NCBI GenBank assembly: GCA_007130675.1
Contig: SLSB01000192.1
Location: 1-7,321 of the forward strand
Length of the DNA stretch: 7,321 bases
Direction: 5' to 3'
Source of the DNA: Candidatus Hydrogenedentota bacterium
GTDB taxonomy: Bacteria; Hydrogenedentota; Hydrogenedentia; Hydrogenedentales; SLHB01
The notes below the pieces were generated by a model. It had not been told where the DNA came from and made no database searches. It saw only the letters and a list, made by a program, of their open reading frames with translations. Both the position numbers and the translations under genes were made by a program. Below, piece after piece: positions 1 through 5,887 of this stretch (position 1 is the first letter of the stretch; the number at the start of each line of letters is the position of its first letter).

Positions 1-534
1 AGCCCATTCAGCCGACGCCCGCAAGGCTTCGGGGGGAATCAGTTCACCAAACATGACGATGTCGGGTTTCATGAGGCCATCACACACGTGACATCGGGGC
101 GGGGAGTCGCCCATCGCCTGGAGATCCAGCGGGCGGGTGTTGCCACAATCCATACAGAAGAGTTTCTGCGCGCTGCCATGATACTCGACCACGGTCTTGC
201 TGCCAGCAGCCTGATGCAGCGCGTCGATATTCTGGGTGACAATCGCCTCGAGATGGCCGTGCTTTTCCAGGGCTGCCAGAGCGTAGTGGGCGGGATTGGG
301 GCCGCAATCGGCGAAGTCCTGGGCGATATCCTTCCAGAAACGCCAGACTTTGGCAGGATTCGCGAGATAGGCATCGATGGTGGCGTATTCCTCGGGAGGA
401 TACTTGGCCCAAATGCCGGTGGGACTGCGGAAATCGGGAATCCCGCTCTCGACCGAGACTCCGGCGCCGGTTACCGCGATGGGGCACTGCGCTCGCGAGA
501 GCAGGTCCGCCGCCTTGCTGTAGCAATCGTCCAT
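1..534 (-). CDS. Sir2-family NAD-dependent protein deacylase (sirtuin), 3' end cut by window
   Basis: The first 178 residues of a sirtuin, which removes acyl groups from protein lysines using NAD+ and releases nicotinamide and O-acyl-ADP-ribose in the cytoplasm. Visible motifs in order: the NAD-binding GAGVSVESGIPDFR (residues 23-36), TQNID (100-104), the catalytic histidine in YHGS (H119), a structural zinc site of two CxxC pairs (C127/C130 and C148/C151), and KPDIVMFGE (156-164). The C-terminal part of the Rossmann domain lies beyond position 1. The ATG is preceded by GAGGT at 540-544 with 5-nt spacing, which fixes the start. It follows serS by 31 nt with no terminator, so it is probably co-transcribed. 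The Tyr-x-x-Arg acyl-pocket motif of CobB/SIRT5-type sirtuins reads W67-x-x-I70 here, so plain deacetylation is more likely than desuccinylation (inference). The name cobB would be possible but implies that class, so I left the symbol blank. Confidence 0.95.
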   Translation of the reverse strand, partial: MDDCYSKAADLLSRAQCPIAVTGAGVSVESGIPDFRSPTGIWAKYPPEEYATIDAYLANPAKVWRFWKDIAQDFADCGPNPAHYALAALEKHGHLEAIVTQNIDALHQAAGSKTVVEYHGSAQKLFCMDCGNTRPLDLQAMGDSPPRCHVCDGLMKPDIVMFGELIPPEALRASAEWA

Positions 535-565
535 AGTGCACCTCGACCGCAGTTCTGCGTGGAAT
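535..565 (-). promoter_or_regulatory. serS-sirtuin spacer with the sirtuin ribosome binding site
   Basis: A 31-nt gap between the serS stop codon and the sirtuin ATG. It contains the Shine-Dalgarno sequence GAGGT (540-544, 5 nt before the ATG). I see no hairpin with a T-run, which supports read-through from serS. Confidence 0.6.
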
Positions 566-1840
566 TTACGAGACCGGAGCAATCACTTCGAGACCGCCCA
601 TATACGGCCGCAACACCTCGGGCACAACCACCGAACCGTCGGCCTGCTGATAGTTCTCGAGCACCGCGATAAGGGTACGGCCCGCAGCCAGCCCCGACCC
701 GTTGAGCGTATGCACAAACTCAGGCTTCTTGCCGCGCCGGACGCGGATGTTGGCGCGCCGCGCTTGAAAATCGGTGCAATTCGAACACGAGCTGATCTCG
801 CGGTAGCAGTTCTGGCCCGGCAGCCAGACCTCGATGTCGTAGGTCTTCGCCGCACAGAACCCCATATCGCCGGTGGACAGCGTGACCACCTGATAGGGCA
901 GGCCCAAGCGCTGCAGAATGACCTCGGCATGGCCGGTCAGGTTCTCGAGTTCGGCCCACGAGGATTCCGGCGCGGTGAATTTGTACAGCTCCACCTTGTC
1001 GAACTGGTGTTGCCGGAGCATGCCGCGCGTGTCTTTGCCGTACGAGCCCGCCTCGCTGCGAAAACAGGGCGTGTAGGCCACGCAATTGATCGGCAAAGCC
1101 TCTTCTTCGAGGATTTCGCTGCGGTAGATGTTGGTCAGCGGCACCTCGGCCGTCGGTACCAGCCAGAGGTCGCGCCCTTCTACCGTGAAAGCCTCCTCGG
1201 CAAATTTGGGCAACTGCCCCGAGCCTTCCATGGTTTCCCCGGACACCAGAAACGGCGGCAGATACTCGGTGTAGCCGTGCTCTCGGGTGTGGGTATCCAG
1301 CATGAAACCGATGAGCGCGCGCTCGAGCTGAGCGCCCGCGCCGCGCAACAACGCGAACCGCGCCCCCGAGATCTTGCCCGCCCGTTCGAGGTCGAGAATT
1401 CCGAGGTCCGCGCCGAGCTCGACGTGGTCCTTCGGCTCGAAATCAAACTGCGGCGGTTCGCCCCATTGCCGTTCGAGGCGATTGGCCGATTCATCCGGCC
1501 CGACGGGAACGGTTTCGTGCGGAATGTTGGGAATCACCAGCAGATGCTGCCGGACGGTTTCGTCGGCTTCGCGGGCCTTCTCCTGAAGCGCTTTCGCCTT
1601 CTGACTGACCTCGCGCATCGCTTCAATGGCCTCCGATGCATCTTCTTTGGCCTTCTTCCTGCGAGCGATTTCCTCGGAGGCCCGGTTTTGTTCGGCGCGC
1701 AGTTGTTCGGTCTCGTGGATCAACTCGCGGCGCGCCGCATCGGCCTCGAGCAGAGCATCCAAGTCTATGTCCGCGCTGCGGTTAGCCAACGCCAACTTGA
1801 CTAACTCGGCGTTTTCCCGGATGAACTTCATATCGAGCAT
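566..1840 (-). CDS. serS: Seryl-tRNA synthetase
   Basis: A class II aminoacyl-tRNA synthetase that activates serine with ATP and loads it onto tRNA(Ser), and also supplies Ser-tRNA(Sec) where selenocysteine is used. The 424-residue length is normal for the bacterial enzyme. Residues 1 to about 100 form the charged, heptad-rich antiparallel coiled-coil arm that grips the long variable arm of tRNA(Ser). The catalytic core follows: TAEVPLTN (230-237) of the serine pocket, motif 2 from [14 protein letters not shown] (260-273) into RQHQFDKVE (276-284), [10 protein letters not shown] (353-362), and motif 3 [18 protein letters not shown] (381-398). The start [10 protein letters not shown] matches the usual MLDxKxIREN opening and has GAAGGG at 1848-1853 with 7-nt spacing; the ATG three codons later (1831) is less likely. 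It lies 58 nt downstream of parB with no visible terminator, so it probably shares the parAB transcript. Confidence 0.98.
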   Translation of the reverse strand: MLDMKFIRENAELVKLALANRSADIDLDALLEADAARRELIHETEQLRAEQNRASEEIARRKKAKEDASEAIEAMREVSQKAKALQEKAREADETVRQHLLVIPNIPHETVPVGPDESANRLERQWGEPPQFDFEPKDHVELGADLGILDLERAGKISGARFALLRGAGAQLERALIGFMLDTHTREHGYTEYLPPFLVSGETMEGSGQLPKFAEEAFTVEGRDLWLVPTAEVPLTNIYRSEILEEEALPINCVAYTPCFRSEAGSYGKDTRGMLRQHQFDKVELYKFTAPESSWAELENLTGHAEVILQRLGLPYQVVTLSTGDMGFCAAKTYDIEVWLPGQNCYREISSCSNCTDFQARRANIRVRRGKKPEFVHTLNGSGLAAGRTLIAVLENYQQADGSVVVPEVLRPYMGGLEVIAPVS

Positions 1841-1898
1841 CGTGTATCCCTTCTTGTCTACGGCATGTGCGTGTTTTGGAGGTGCGCCGACGAGCGGG
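1841..1898 (-). promoter_or_regulatory. parB-serS spacer with the serS ribosome binding site
   Basis: A 58-nt gap holding the serS Shine-Dalgarno GAAGGG (1848-1853). I see no convincing -35/-10 pair, T-box element or terminator hairpin. A gap this short cannot hold a full T-box leader, so serS control by uncharged tRNA(Ser) is not supported here. Confidence 0.5.
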
Positions 1899-2783
1899 CT
1901 AACGCATGCTGCGGAACAGGTTCAGCAGCCGATCGAGTTCGTCCAGATCAAAGTACTCGATCTCGATCTTGCCCTTGGTGTCGCCGGAAGTCTTCAGCGC
2001 AACTTTGGTGCCCAGTTTGCGGCGCAATTCGTCTTCGATAACCGTCAAATTGGGGTCCTTCGACGCCTTCGGCGTTGGCGTAGCACTATCCTGCGACGCC
2101 ATCTTCTCGACTTGGCGCACCGACAATCCCTGGCTCACGATCTTCCGGCACGCGGCGATCTGTTTCTGAGGCGATTCCACCGCGAGCAGTGCGCGCGCGT
2201 GGCCCATCGTGATACTGCCGTCCGCGACGCGCTCCTGCACCACGTCGGGCAGATTCAGCAAGCGCAGCGTATTGGTCACCGTGACGCGCTTCTTGCCCAC
2301 TTGGTCGGCCAGCTCTTCCTGGGTCCACCGGAATTCCTCGATGAGCTGCTTGTAGGCATGCGCCAACTCGATGGGATTGAGGTCCTCGCGCTGGATGTTC
2401 TCGATAAGCCCAAGCTTGAGCATGTCTGCATCCGAGACCTCGCGGCAGACCGCCGGGATGGTCTCGAGGTCAGCCATCACAGACGCACGCACGCGGCGTT
2501 CGCCGCTGACCAGCTCGTAGGTGTCCCCTGCCTTGCGCACGATGACCGGTTCCTGGACACCGTCGCGCCGGATGGACTGGCTTAATTCTTCGAGCCCCTC
2601 CTCGCTGAAATGCATGCGGGGCTGCTTCGGGTTGGGTTTCAGCGCCCGGGGATCGAGAAACAGCAAGCGCTGCCCGCCTTCGTCCGCGGACTCGGCGTCC
2701 AGTGCGTGGGCAATCCCCCCGCCAGAATTGCCGGAGATCAACGCCCCGAGCCCTTTGCCCAGGCCTTTCTTTTTCTTAACCAC
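1899..2783 (-). CDS. parB: Chromosome partitioning protein ParB (Spo0J family)
   Basis: A centromere-binding protein that loads at parS sites as a CTP-dependent sliding clamp and stimulates the ParA ATPase. At 294 residues it has the normal chromosomal ParB length. In order: a lysine-rich N-terminus [14 protein letters not shown] (3-16), the usual ParA-contacting tail; the N-terminal CTPase domain with NPKQPR (51-56), GERRVRA (94-100, family GERRxRA) and [12 protein letters not shown] (128-139); the helix-turn-helix domain with [20 protein letters not shown] (154-173) and MGHARALL (193-200); a short linker; and a C-terminal dimerisation domain from about [14 protein letters not shown] (245-258) to the end. 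The start is GTG with AGGTGG at 2790-2795 (6-nt spacing) inside the parA coding end. The genes overlap by 8 nt, which implies translational coupling. I found no complete parS in the window. Confidence 0.97.
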   Translation of the reverse strand: MVKKKKGLGKGLGALISGNSGGGIAHALDAESADEGGQRLLFLDPRALKPNPKQPRMHFSEEGLEELSQSIRRDGVQEPVIVRKAGDTYELVSGERRVRASVMADLETIPAVCREVSDADMLKLGLIENIQREDLNPIELAHAYKQLIEEFRWTQEELADQVGKKRVTVTNTLRLLNLPDVVQERVADGSITMGHARALLAVESPQKQIAACRKIVSQGLSVRQVEKMASQDSATPTPKASKDPNLTVIEDELRRKLGTKVALKTSGDTKGKIEIEYFDLDELDRLLNLFRSMR

Positions 2784-3573
2784 GCGATACCACCTCTCGT
2801 GCCAGGGCCAGATAGGCCCGTGCGCCCGCCGATTTCAAATCGTAGAAGATGACCGGTTTGCCGAAACTGGGCGCCTCGCTCAACGTCACATTGCGTGGAA
2901 TAACGGTCTGATAGACCCGTTCTCCCAAGTGGGCGCGCACATCCTCGATCACCTGGTTCGACAAATTCGTGTGCTGGTACATGGTAAGCAAGACACCCTG
3001 CAGCTTCAATCGCGGATTGAGATTATCGCGGATGAGTTTCACCGTCTGCAGCAGTTCGCTGAGACCCTCGAGGGCGTAATATTCGCACTGCAGCGTGATA
3101 AGAACGCTGTCCGCCGCGCTCAATCCGTTCACCGTCAGCAGGCTCAACGAAGGCGGACAATCAATGAACACGTACTCGTACTGGTCGCGAACCGGCGCCA
3201 GGGCCTGCCGCAGGCGGTACTCGCGCTGACCGGCGTCAACCAGCTCGACCTCGGCGCCCACCAACTCCCGGTTCGACGGTATCAAATCGAGATTATCCAT
3301 CAGCGTGCTCAGGCGCAGTGCATCCGCCGGCGTCCCGTTGACAATAGCGTCGTAGACGGTGTGCTCCAAGCTGGCTTTGTCGATGCCCAGGCCGCTGGTG
3401 GCGTTGCCCTGGGGATCGAGGTCGACCAGAAGCACCTTCTTGCCCGCTGCCGCCATGCATGCCGAGAGATTGATGGCGGTCGTCGTCTTTCCCACACCGC
3501 CCTTCTGATTGGCAATGGCAATGACGCGCGCCGTACGGCCACGCTCAGGATTGCTGTTCTCATATGCGTTCAT
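2776..3573 (-). CDS. parA: Chromosome partitioning ATPase ParA (Soj family)
   Basis: A deviant-Walker ATPase that dimerises on ATP, coats the nucleoid and moves ParB-parS complexes during segregation. The 265 residues lack an N-terminal HTH, as in chromosomal Soj-type proteins. Visible: deviant Walker A KGGVGKTT (24-31) with the signature lysine, DLDPQGNATSGLG (51-63), Walker B FIDCPPSL (136-143), QCEYYALEGL (162-171), and IPRNVTLSEAPSFGKP (225-240). I chose the ATG at 3573, preceded by a modest AGG at 3579-3581; the open frame reaches a GTG at 3678, but those 35 extra residues look unlike any ParA N-terminus and have no ribosome site. Odd: the arginines matching B. subtilis Soj R189 (DARTNL) and R218 (NVRLSEAP) are absent; here the text is MYQHTNL (198-204, one residue shorter) and NVTLSEAP. 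This may alter nucleoid binding (inference). First gene of the parA-parB-serS-sirtuin cluster. Confidence 0.97.
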   Translation of the reverse strand: MNAYENSNPERGRTARVIAIANQKGGVGKTTTAINLSACMAAAGKKVLLVDLDPQGNATSGLGIDKASLEHTVYDAIVNGTPADALRLSTLMDNLDLIPSNRELVGAEVELVDAGQREYRLRQALAPVRDQYEYVFIDCPPSLSLLTVNGLSAADSVLITLQCEYYALEGLSELLQTVKLIRDNLNPRLKLQGVLLTMYQHTNLSNQVIEDVRAHLGERVYQTVIPRNVTLSEAPSFGKPVIFYDLKSAGARAYLALAREVVSRG

Positions 3574-3733
3574 ATTCGCCTGGAGAAACCTTTGGAATGT
3601 GCTTGTTCGCGTTTCCGGCGCCGTGGAACCGCCCCACAGGCTTCCTGCACCACCGCATTCGTCCCTATCTTTATACACCCCAGGGGCTTATGGGCGCTGA
3701 CCGCATATCCGAACCTGCCCCCCAAGATGGCGT
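3574..3733 (-). promoter_or_regulatory. Long untranslated leader of parA
   Basis: If transcription starts about 7 nt after the -10 box, near 3727, parA has a leader of roughly 150 nt. I recognise no known riboswitch. It holds short GC-rich complementary stretches (CCCCTGGGG at about 3679-3687, and GTGG/CCAC arms around 3622-3636) that could fold, but no terminator-like T-run. A weak ribosome site (AGG, 3579-3581) precedes the ATG. Confidence 0.4.
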
Positions 3734-3763
3734 ATCATACGGGCGCGCGGTGAGGCAAGTCAA
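3734..3763 (-). promoter_or_regulatory. Probable sigma70-type promoter for the parA-parB-serS-sirtuin cluster
   Basis: Reading on the minus strand, the -35 box TTGACT (3758-3763, 5 of 6 consensus) is followed by an 18-nt spacer and the -10 box TATGAT (3734-3739, 5 of 6 consensus). It lies in the largest gap between the two clusters and points toward parA. This is the best promoter match I found in the window. Confidence 0.7.
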
Positions 3764-3766
3764 TCT

Positions 3767-3788
3767 CGCGCATCCATGCGCATGCGCG
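3767..3788. repeat. Inverted repeat just upstream of the parA promoter
   Basis: Perfect 7-bp arms CGCGCAT (3767-3773) and ATGCGCG (3782-3788) around an 8-nt loop, between the DUF1569 stop codon and the parA -35 box. No T-run follows on the minus strand, so it is not a classical intrinsic terminator. It could be an operator, a weak transcript-end structure, or chance in GC-rich sequence. Confidence 0.35.
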
Positions 3789-3799
3789 CGCTCGAGCCA

Positions 3800-4237
3800 T
3801 CAAACGCCAAACTGGCGAAGATGGTGTTCGAAATGCGCCACGTGCATCCGCGCCCAGGAATCCACGTCCAACATCCCGAAATACACGTGCGGACAGGGCT
3901 CGAGTTCTCCCGCCTGCACCATGTGAAGATAGTCTTCAAGAACGGCCTGAAGAGTTTCGAGGTCGCCGTCGGGCATAGATTCGAGGCCCGGAACCTTGAT
4001 GTTCTTGGGGATACGCAGCAGGCCGCTGAGAAACAAGGGTTTCACAAGGTGACGCGAGAACCATGTGCTCTGGTCCTCGGGGGGGCCGCCACGTCCCATC
4101 GAATAACGCAGGACATCCGCCAAGTGTGCATAGAGCTGCTCGCGGGTCATCGAACCCCATTGCGGCTTCGCGCCCTCCGGAATCTGGCGAAGCCGCTCGA
4201 TGAGTTCATCTGCATAATCGTGATCGAATGACCGCAT
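3800..4237 (-). CDS. DUF1569 / DinB-like four-helix protein, function unknown
   Basis: A 145-residue soluble protein without a signal peptide or membrane segment. The opening helix (HDYADELIERLRQI), PQWGSMTREQLYAHLADVL (25-43), PKNIKVPGL (77-85) and the ending HVAHFEHHLRQFG (132-144) match the pattern of DUF1569, part of the DinB/YfiT-like putative metalloenzyme superfamily. H38 and the H135-x-x-x-H139 pair fit the three-histidine metal site of that superfamily, though this is inferred from spacing only. The substrate is unknown; relatives are linked to thiol or stress chemistry, which cannot be read from this sequence. Start: ATG at 4237 fits the domain boundary, but a GTG at 4267 in the same frame would add ten residues and has GGAAAGGAC-rich sequence behind it, so the start is uncertain. 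It is 51 nt after holA and last in the first cluster; no functional link to its neighbours is apparent. Confidence 0.8.
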   Translation of the reverse strand: MRSFDHDYADELIERLRQIPEGAKPQWGSMTREQLYAHLADVLRYSMGRGGPPEDQSTWFSRHLVKPLFLSGLLRIPKNIKVPGLESMPDGDLETLQAVLEDYLHMVQAGELEPCPHVYFGMLDVDSWARMHVAHFEHHLRQFGV

Positions 4238-4288
4238 AATGTCTTTCGTTGCGTCCTTTCCGCGCACGTTGCCGGCCCCCGGAGTACG

Positions 4289-5320
4289 CTACCGGCCAGC
4301 CGCCTCCCGGTGCCGGGTCTTGGTCGGAGCAGCCAGTTTCACAACCAGCAGCTCGAGTGCCAGTGCGCGGTCTACATGCGTGCTACGCAAGAGAATCTCG
4401 GTATCCATGCAGAGACTGAACGCCCTGCGAATCCGTTCCGGGCCCAATTTGTGCGCGAGCGGCGTGGTTTTGCGCACAACGTAATTCTTCACCCGTGAAA
4501 GGCCCGGCGACTTCACCGCAATCGCATGAGCGGTCTTCAACATCCAGTTCACCGATCCCATGATCTGAAATTCGCTCATCCCCATATCGAGCAAATCGCG
4601 CAATGCCCGCACCGCCGCGTGGGTATCCGACGCCGCGATGGCATCCGTCAGCGTCCAGATTTGCTCCTCGGCCACGTCCGCACAGGCAATCTCGACGTCC
4701 TCACCCCGAATATCGGTTCTGGCGCCCACAAAATTGCACACCACCTGAATCGCATTGTTCACATCGCCCAAGCGTTTCCCCGCCCGGTCAAACAAGGCAT
4801 CCACCGCCGCCGACTCGATCTTCTTGTCGCGCAGCTTCACTTCTTCCCGGATCCAGAGCTTGACCTCGCCGTCCTGCAATTGCGGGCACGACACCACGCC
4901 CCCCGCCGCATCACAGGCCCGGTAAAACTTGCACCGTTTGTCGATGCTATCGGCTACCAGCAGCAACAACGCGAATTCGCAAGGATTGCCGATATACTTC
5001 AACAGAGGCTTGCATGCTGATTCAGCGATATACCGTTCGGCACGCCGCACGACCACGATCCGGCGCTCAGACAAAAAAGGCAGGGTCTCTGCTTCACTGA
5101 CGATCTCGCCGGGCTCGGTCTCGTCGGCAAAATACGCGCTGTAGGCCATGTCCTTGGCATTGGGATCCAGATACTGCGCCACCACGCGCTCGATTGCCCG
5201 TTCGGCCAGCAGAGGTTCGTACGTCGCCTCGCGGGCTCTCGGGGCCTTGTCAGGACAAAACAAGGTCACCGGGCCGGGCGGAGCGTTTTCGATGTGCTGC
5301 AGAAATTCCTGAACGTTCAC
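4289..5320 (-). CDS. holA: DNA polymerase III subunit delta (clamp loader)
   Basis: The delta subunit of the clamp-loader complex, which opens the beta sliding clamp so it can be placed on primed DNA. The 343-residue length is typical. Supporting features: an AAA+-like N-terminal domain lacking a working Walker A; the beta-contacting region LPFLSERRIVVVRRAE (80-95), close to the usual PFFSxRRLVVV form; a strand segment FALLLLVADSIDKR (116-129); GVVSCPQLQ...VKLWIREE (141-160), the usual Cys-then-WI pattern; the helical lid GKRLGDVNNAI (181-191); and the C-terminal collar domain with DRALALELLVVKL (317-329). The start is GTG, 3 nt after the lptE stop; a GGTGAG sequence overlaps that stop (5323-5328), so translation is probably coupled by re-initiation. 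Adjacency to lptE is conserved in E. coli. The family diverges strongly in sequence, so the call rests on the overall pattern, length and synteny. Confidence 0.9.
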   Translation of the reverse strand: MNVQEFLQHIENAPPGPVTLFCPDKAPRAREATYEPLLAERAIERVVAQYLDPNAKDMAYSAYFADETEPGEIVSEAETLPFLSERRIVVVRRAERYIAESACKPLLKYIGNPCEFALLLLVADSIDKRCKFYRACDAAGGVVSCPQLQDGEVKLWIREEVKLRDKKIESAAVDALFDRAGKRLGDVNNAIQVVCNFVGARTDIRGEDVEIACADVAEEQIWTLTDAIAASDTHAAVRALRDLLDMGMSEFQIMGSVNWMLKTAHAIAVKSPGLSRVKNYVVRKTTPLAHKLGPERIRRAFSLCMDTEILLRSTHVDRALALELLVVKLAAPTKTRHREAAGR

Positions 5321-5323
5321 GGC

Positions 5324-5887
5324 TCACCACGGCTCGATTGTGCGCAGGTAAATGTCGGTGGCAAGCTGCTCCAATGCTTCGGCCACCCCCCGGTTTTCTT
5401 CTTCGGAAGGAAACGACCGCACGCTTGGAAGAAAAAACTCCGCATTACCCCGAAGCCGGTCCGAAGATTGTCCGGCGGCGCGGGTGTAGATCGTAGTTTC
5501 TCCCACCACTTGGGGATCCTCCCAGAGAACCTCGCCTGTTCGGGCATCCGTCAGCCGCACCCCCGCAGTAACATAACATAGAAACTGGGTGACCTCGTCG
5601 TTCTGGTCAAAGGTCAGCCCCAGCCGGTCATAACTCAGGATAATGCCCTCGAGGATGAGGTCCGCCCGCTCTGGCGAGGTCACCTCGAGGCGGGTATCGG
5701 CCATGAACTTGCGAATCACCGCATTGGTGAGCGGCGCTTGAAGGTCATATTCTCTACTGAGATTGCGAAACGGCGCGACCGCGATAGCCTGATACCGTTC
5801 GTCCAGAGTGCTACGCGTCGAGTAACCGCACCCTGCCATCCATGCGGCAGCTGTCAGCCAAACCAGCGATGCCGCTCTTCTGTTCAT
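5324..5887 (-). CDS. lptE: LPS assembly lipoprotein LptE (RlpB-like)
   Basis: An outer-membrane lipoprotein that plugs the LptD barrel and helps place lipopolysaccharide in the outer leaflet. The 187-residue length matches the family. It begins with a basic MNRR, then a hydrophobic signal and the lipobox M17-A-G-C20; CGYS right after the lipidated cysteine resembles the CGY start common in LptE. The body has IAVAPFRNLSREYDLQAPLT (35-54), the usual PFxN strand leading into the LT..AI helix, then ADLILEGIILSY (75-86) and TDARTGEVLWED (113-124). The C-terminal third is acidic and helical (EEENRGVAEALEQLATDIY). Its ATG overlaps the upstream BamD-like stop as ATGA (5884-5887) and holA follows 3 nt later, so it sits in a tightly coupled operon. 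The main alternative is another small LptE-superfamily lipoprotein. The cysteine and PFxN motif make the call fairly secure. Confidence 0.88.
   Translation of the reverse strand: MNRRAASLVWLTAAAWMAGCGYSTRSTLDERYQAIAVAPFRNLSREYDLQAPLTNAVIRKFMADTRLEVTSPERADLILEGIILSYDRLGLTFDQNDEVTQFLCYVTAGVRLTDARTGEVLWEDPQVVGETTIYTRAAGQSSDRLRGNAEFFLPSVRSFPSEEENRGVAEALEQLATDIYLRTIEPW

Noticed and set aside
3622..3629. Half of a parS-like palindrome (GTTCCACG on the minus strand) in the parA leader
   Set aside because: The second half reads GCGCCG rather than TGGAAC, so the palindrome is not present.
3670..3675. Second possible -10 box TATAAA in the parA leader
   Set aside because: No acceptable -35 box lies 16-18 nt upstream and there is no extended -10 TG in the right place.
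3574..3678. 35-residue N-terminal extension of ParA from a GTG at 3678
   Set aside because: No ribosome site, and the residues do not resemble ParA N-termini; the ATG at 3573 gives a normal-length protein.
3671..3679. DnaA-box-like TTATACACC upstream of parA
   Set aside because: A single 8 of 9 match is expected about once by chance in a window of this size on both strands, and there is no cluster of boxes or AT-rich region.
536..3753. Long plus-strand open frames (422, 319 and 410 residues) opposite serS, parB and parA
   Set aside because: They lie antisense to genes with clear family motifs, are rich in Arg, Ala and Gln as expected of GC-rich shadow frames, and show no recognisable domain.
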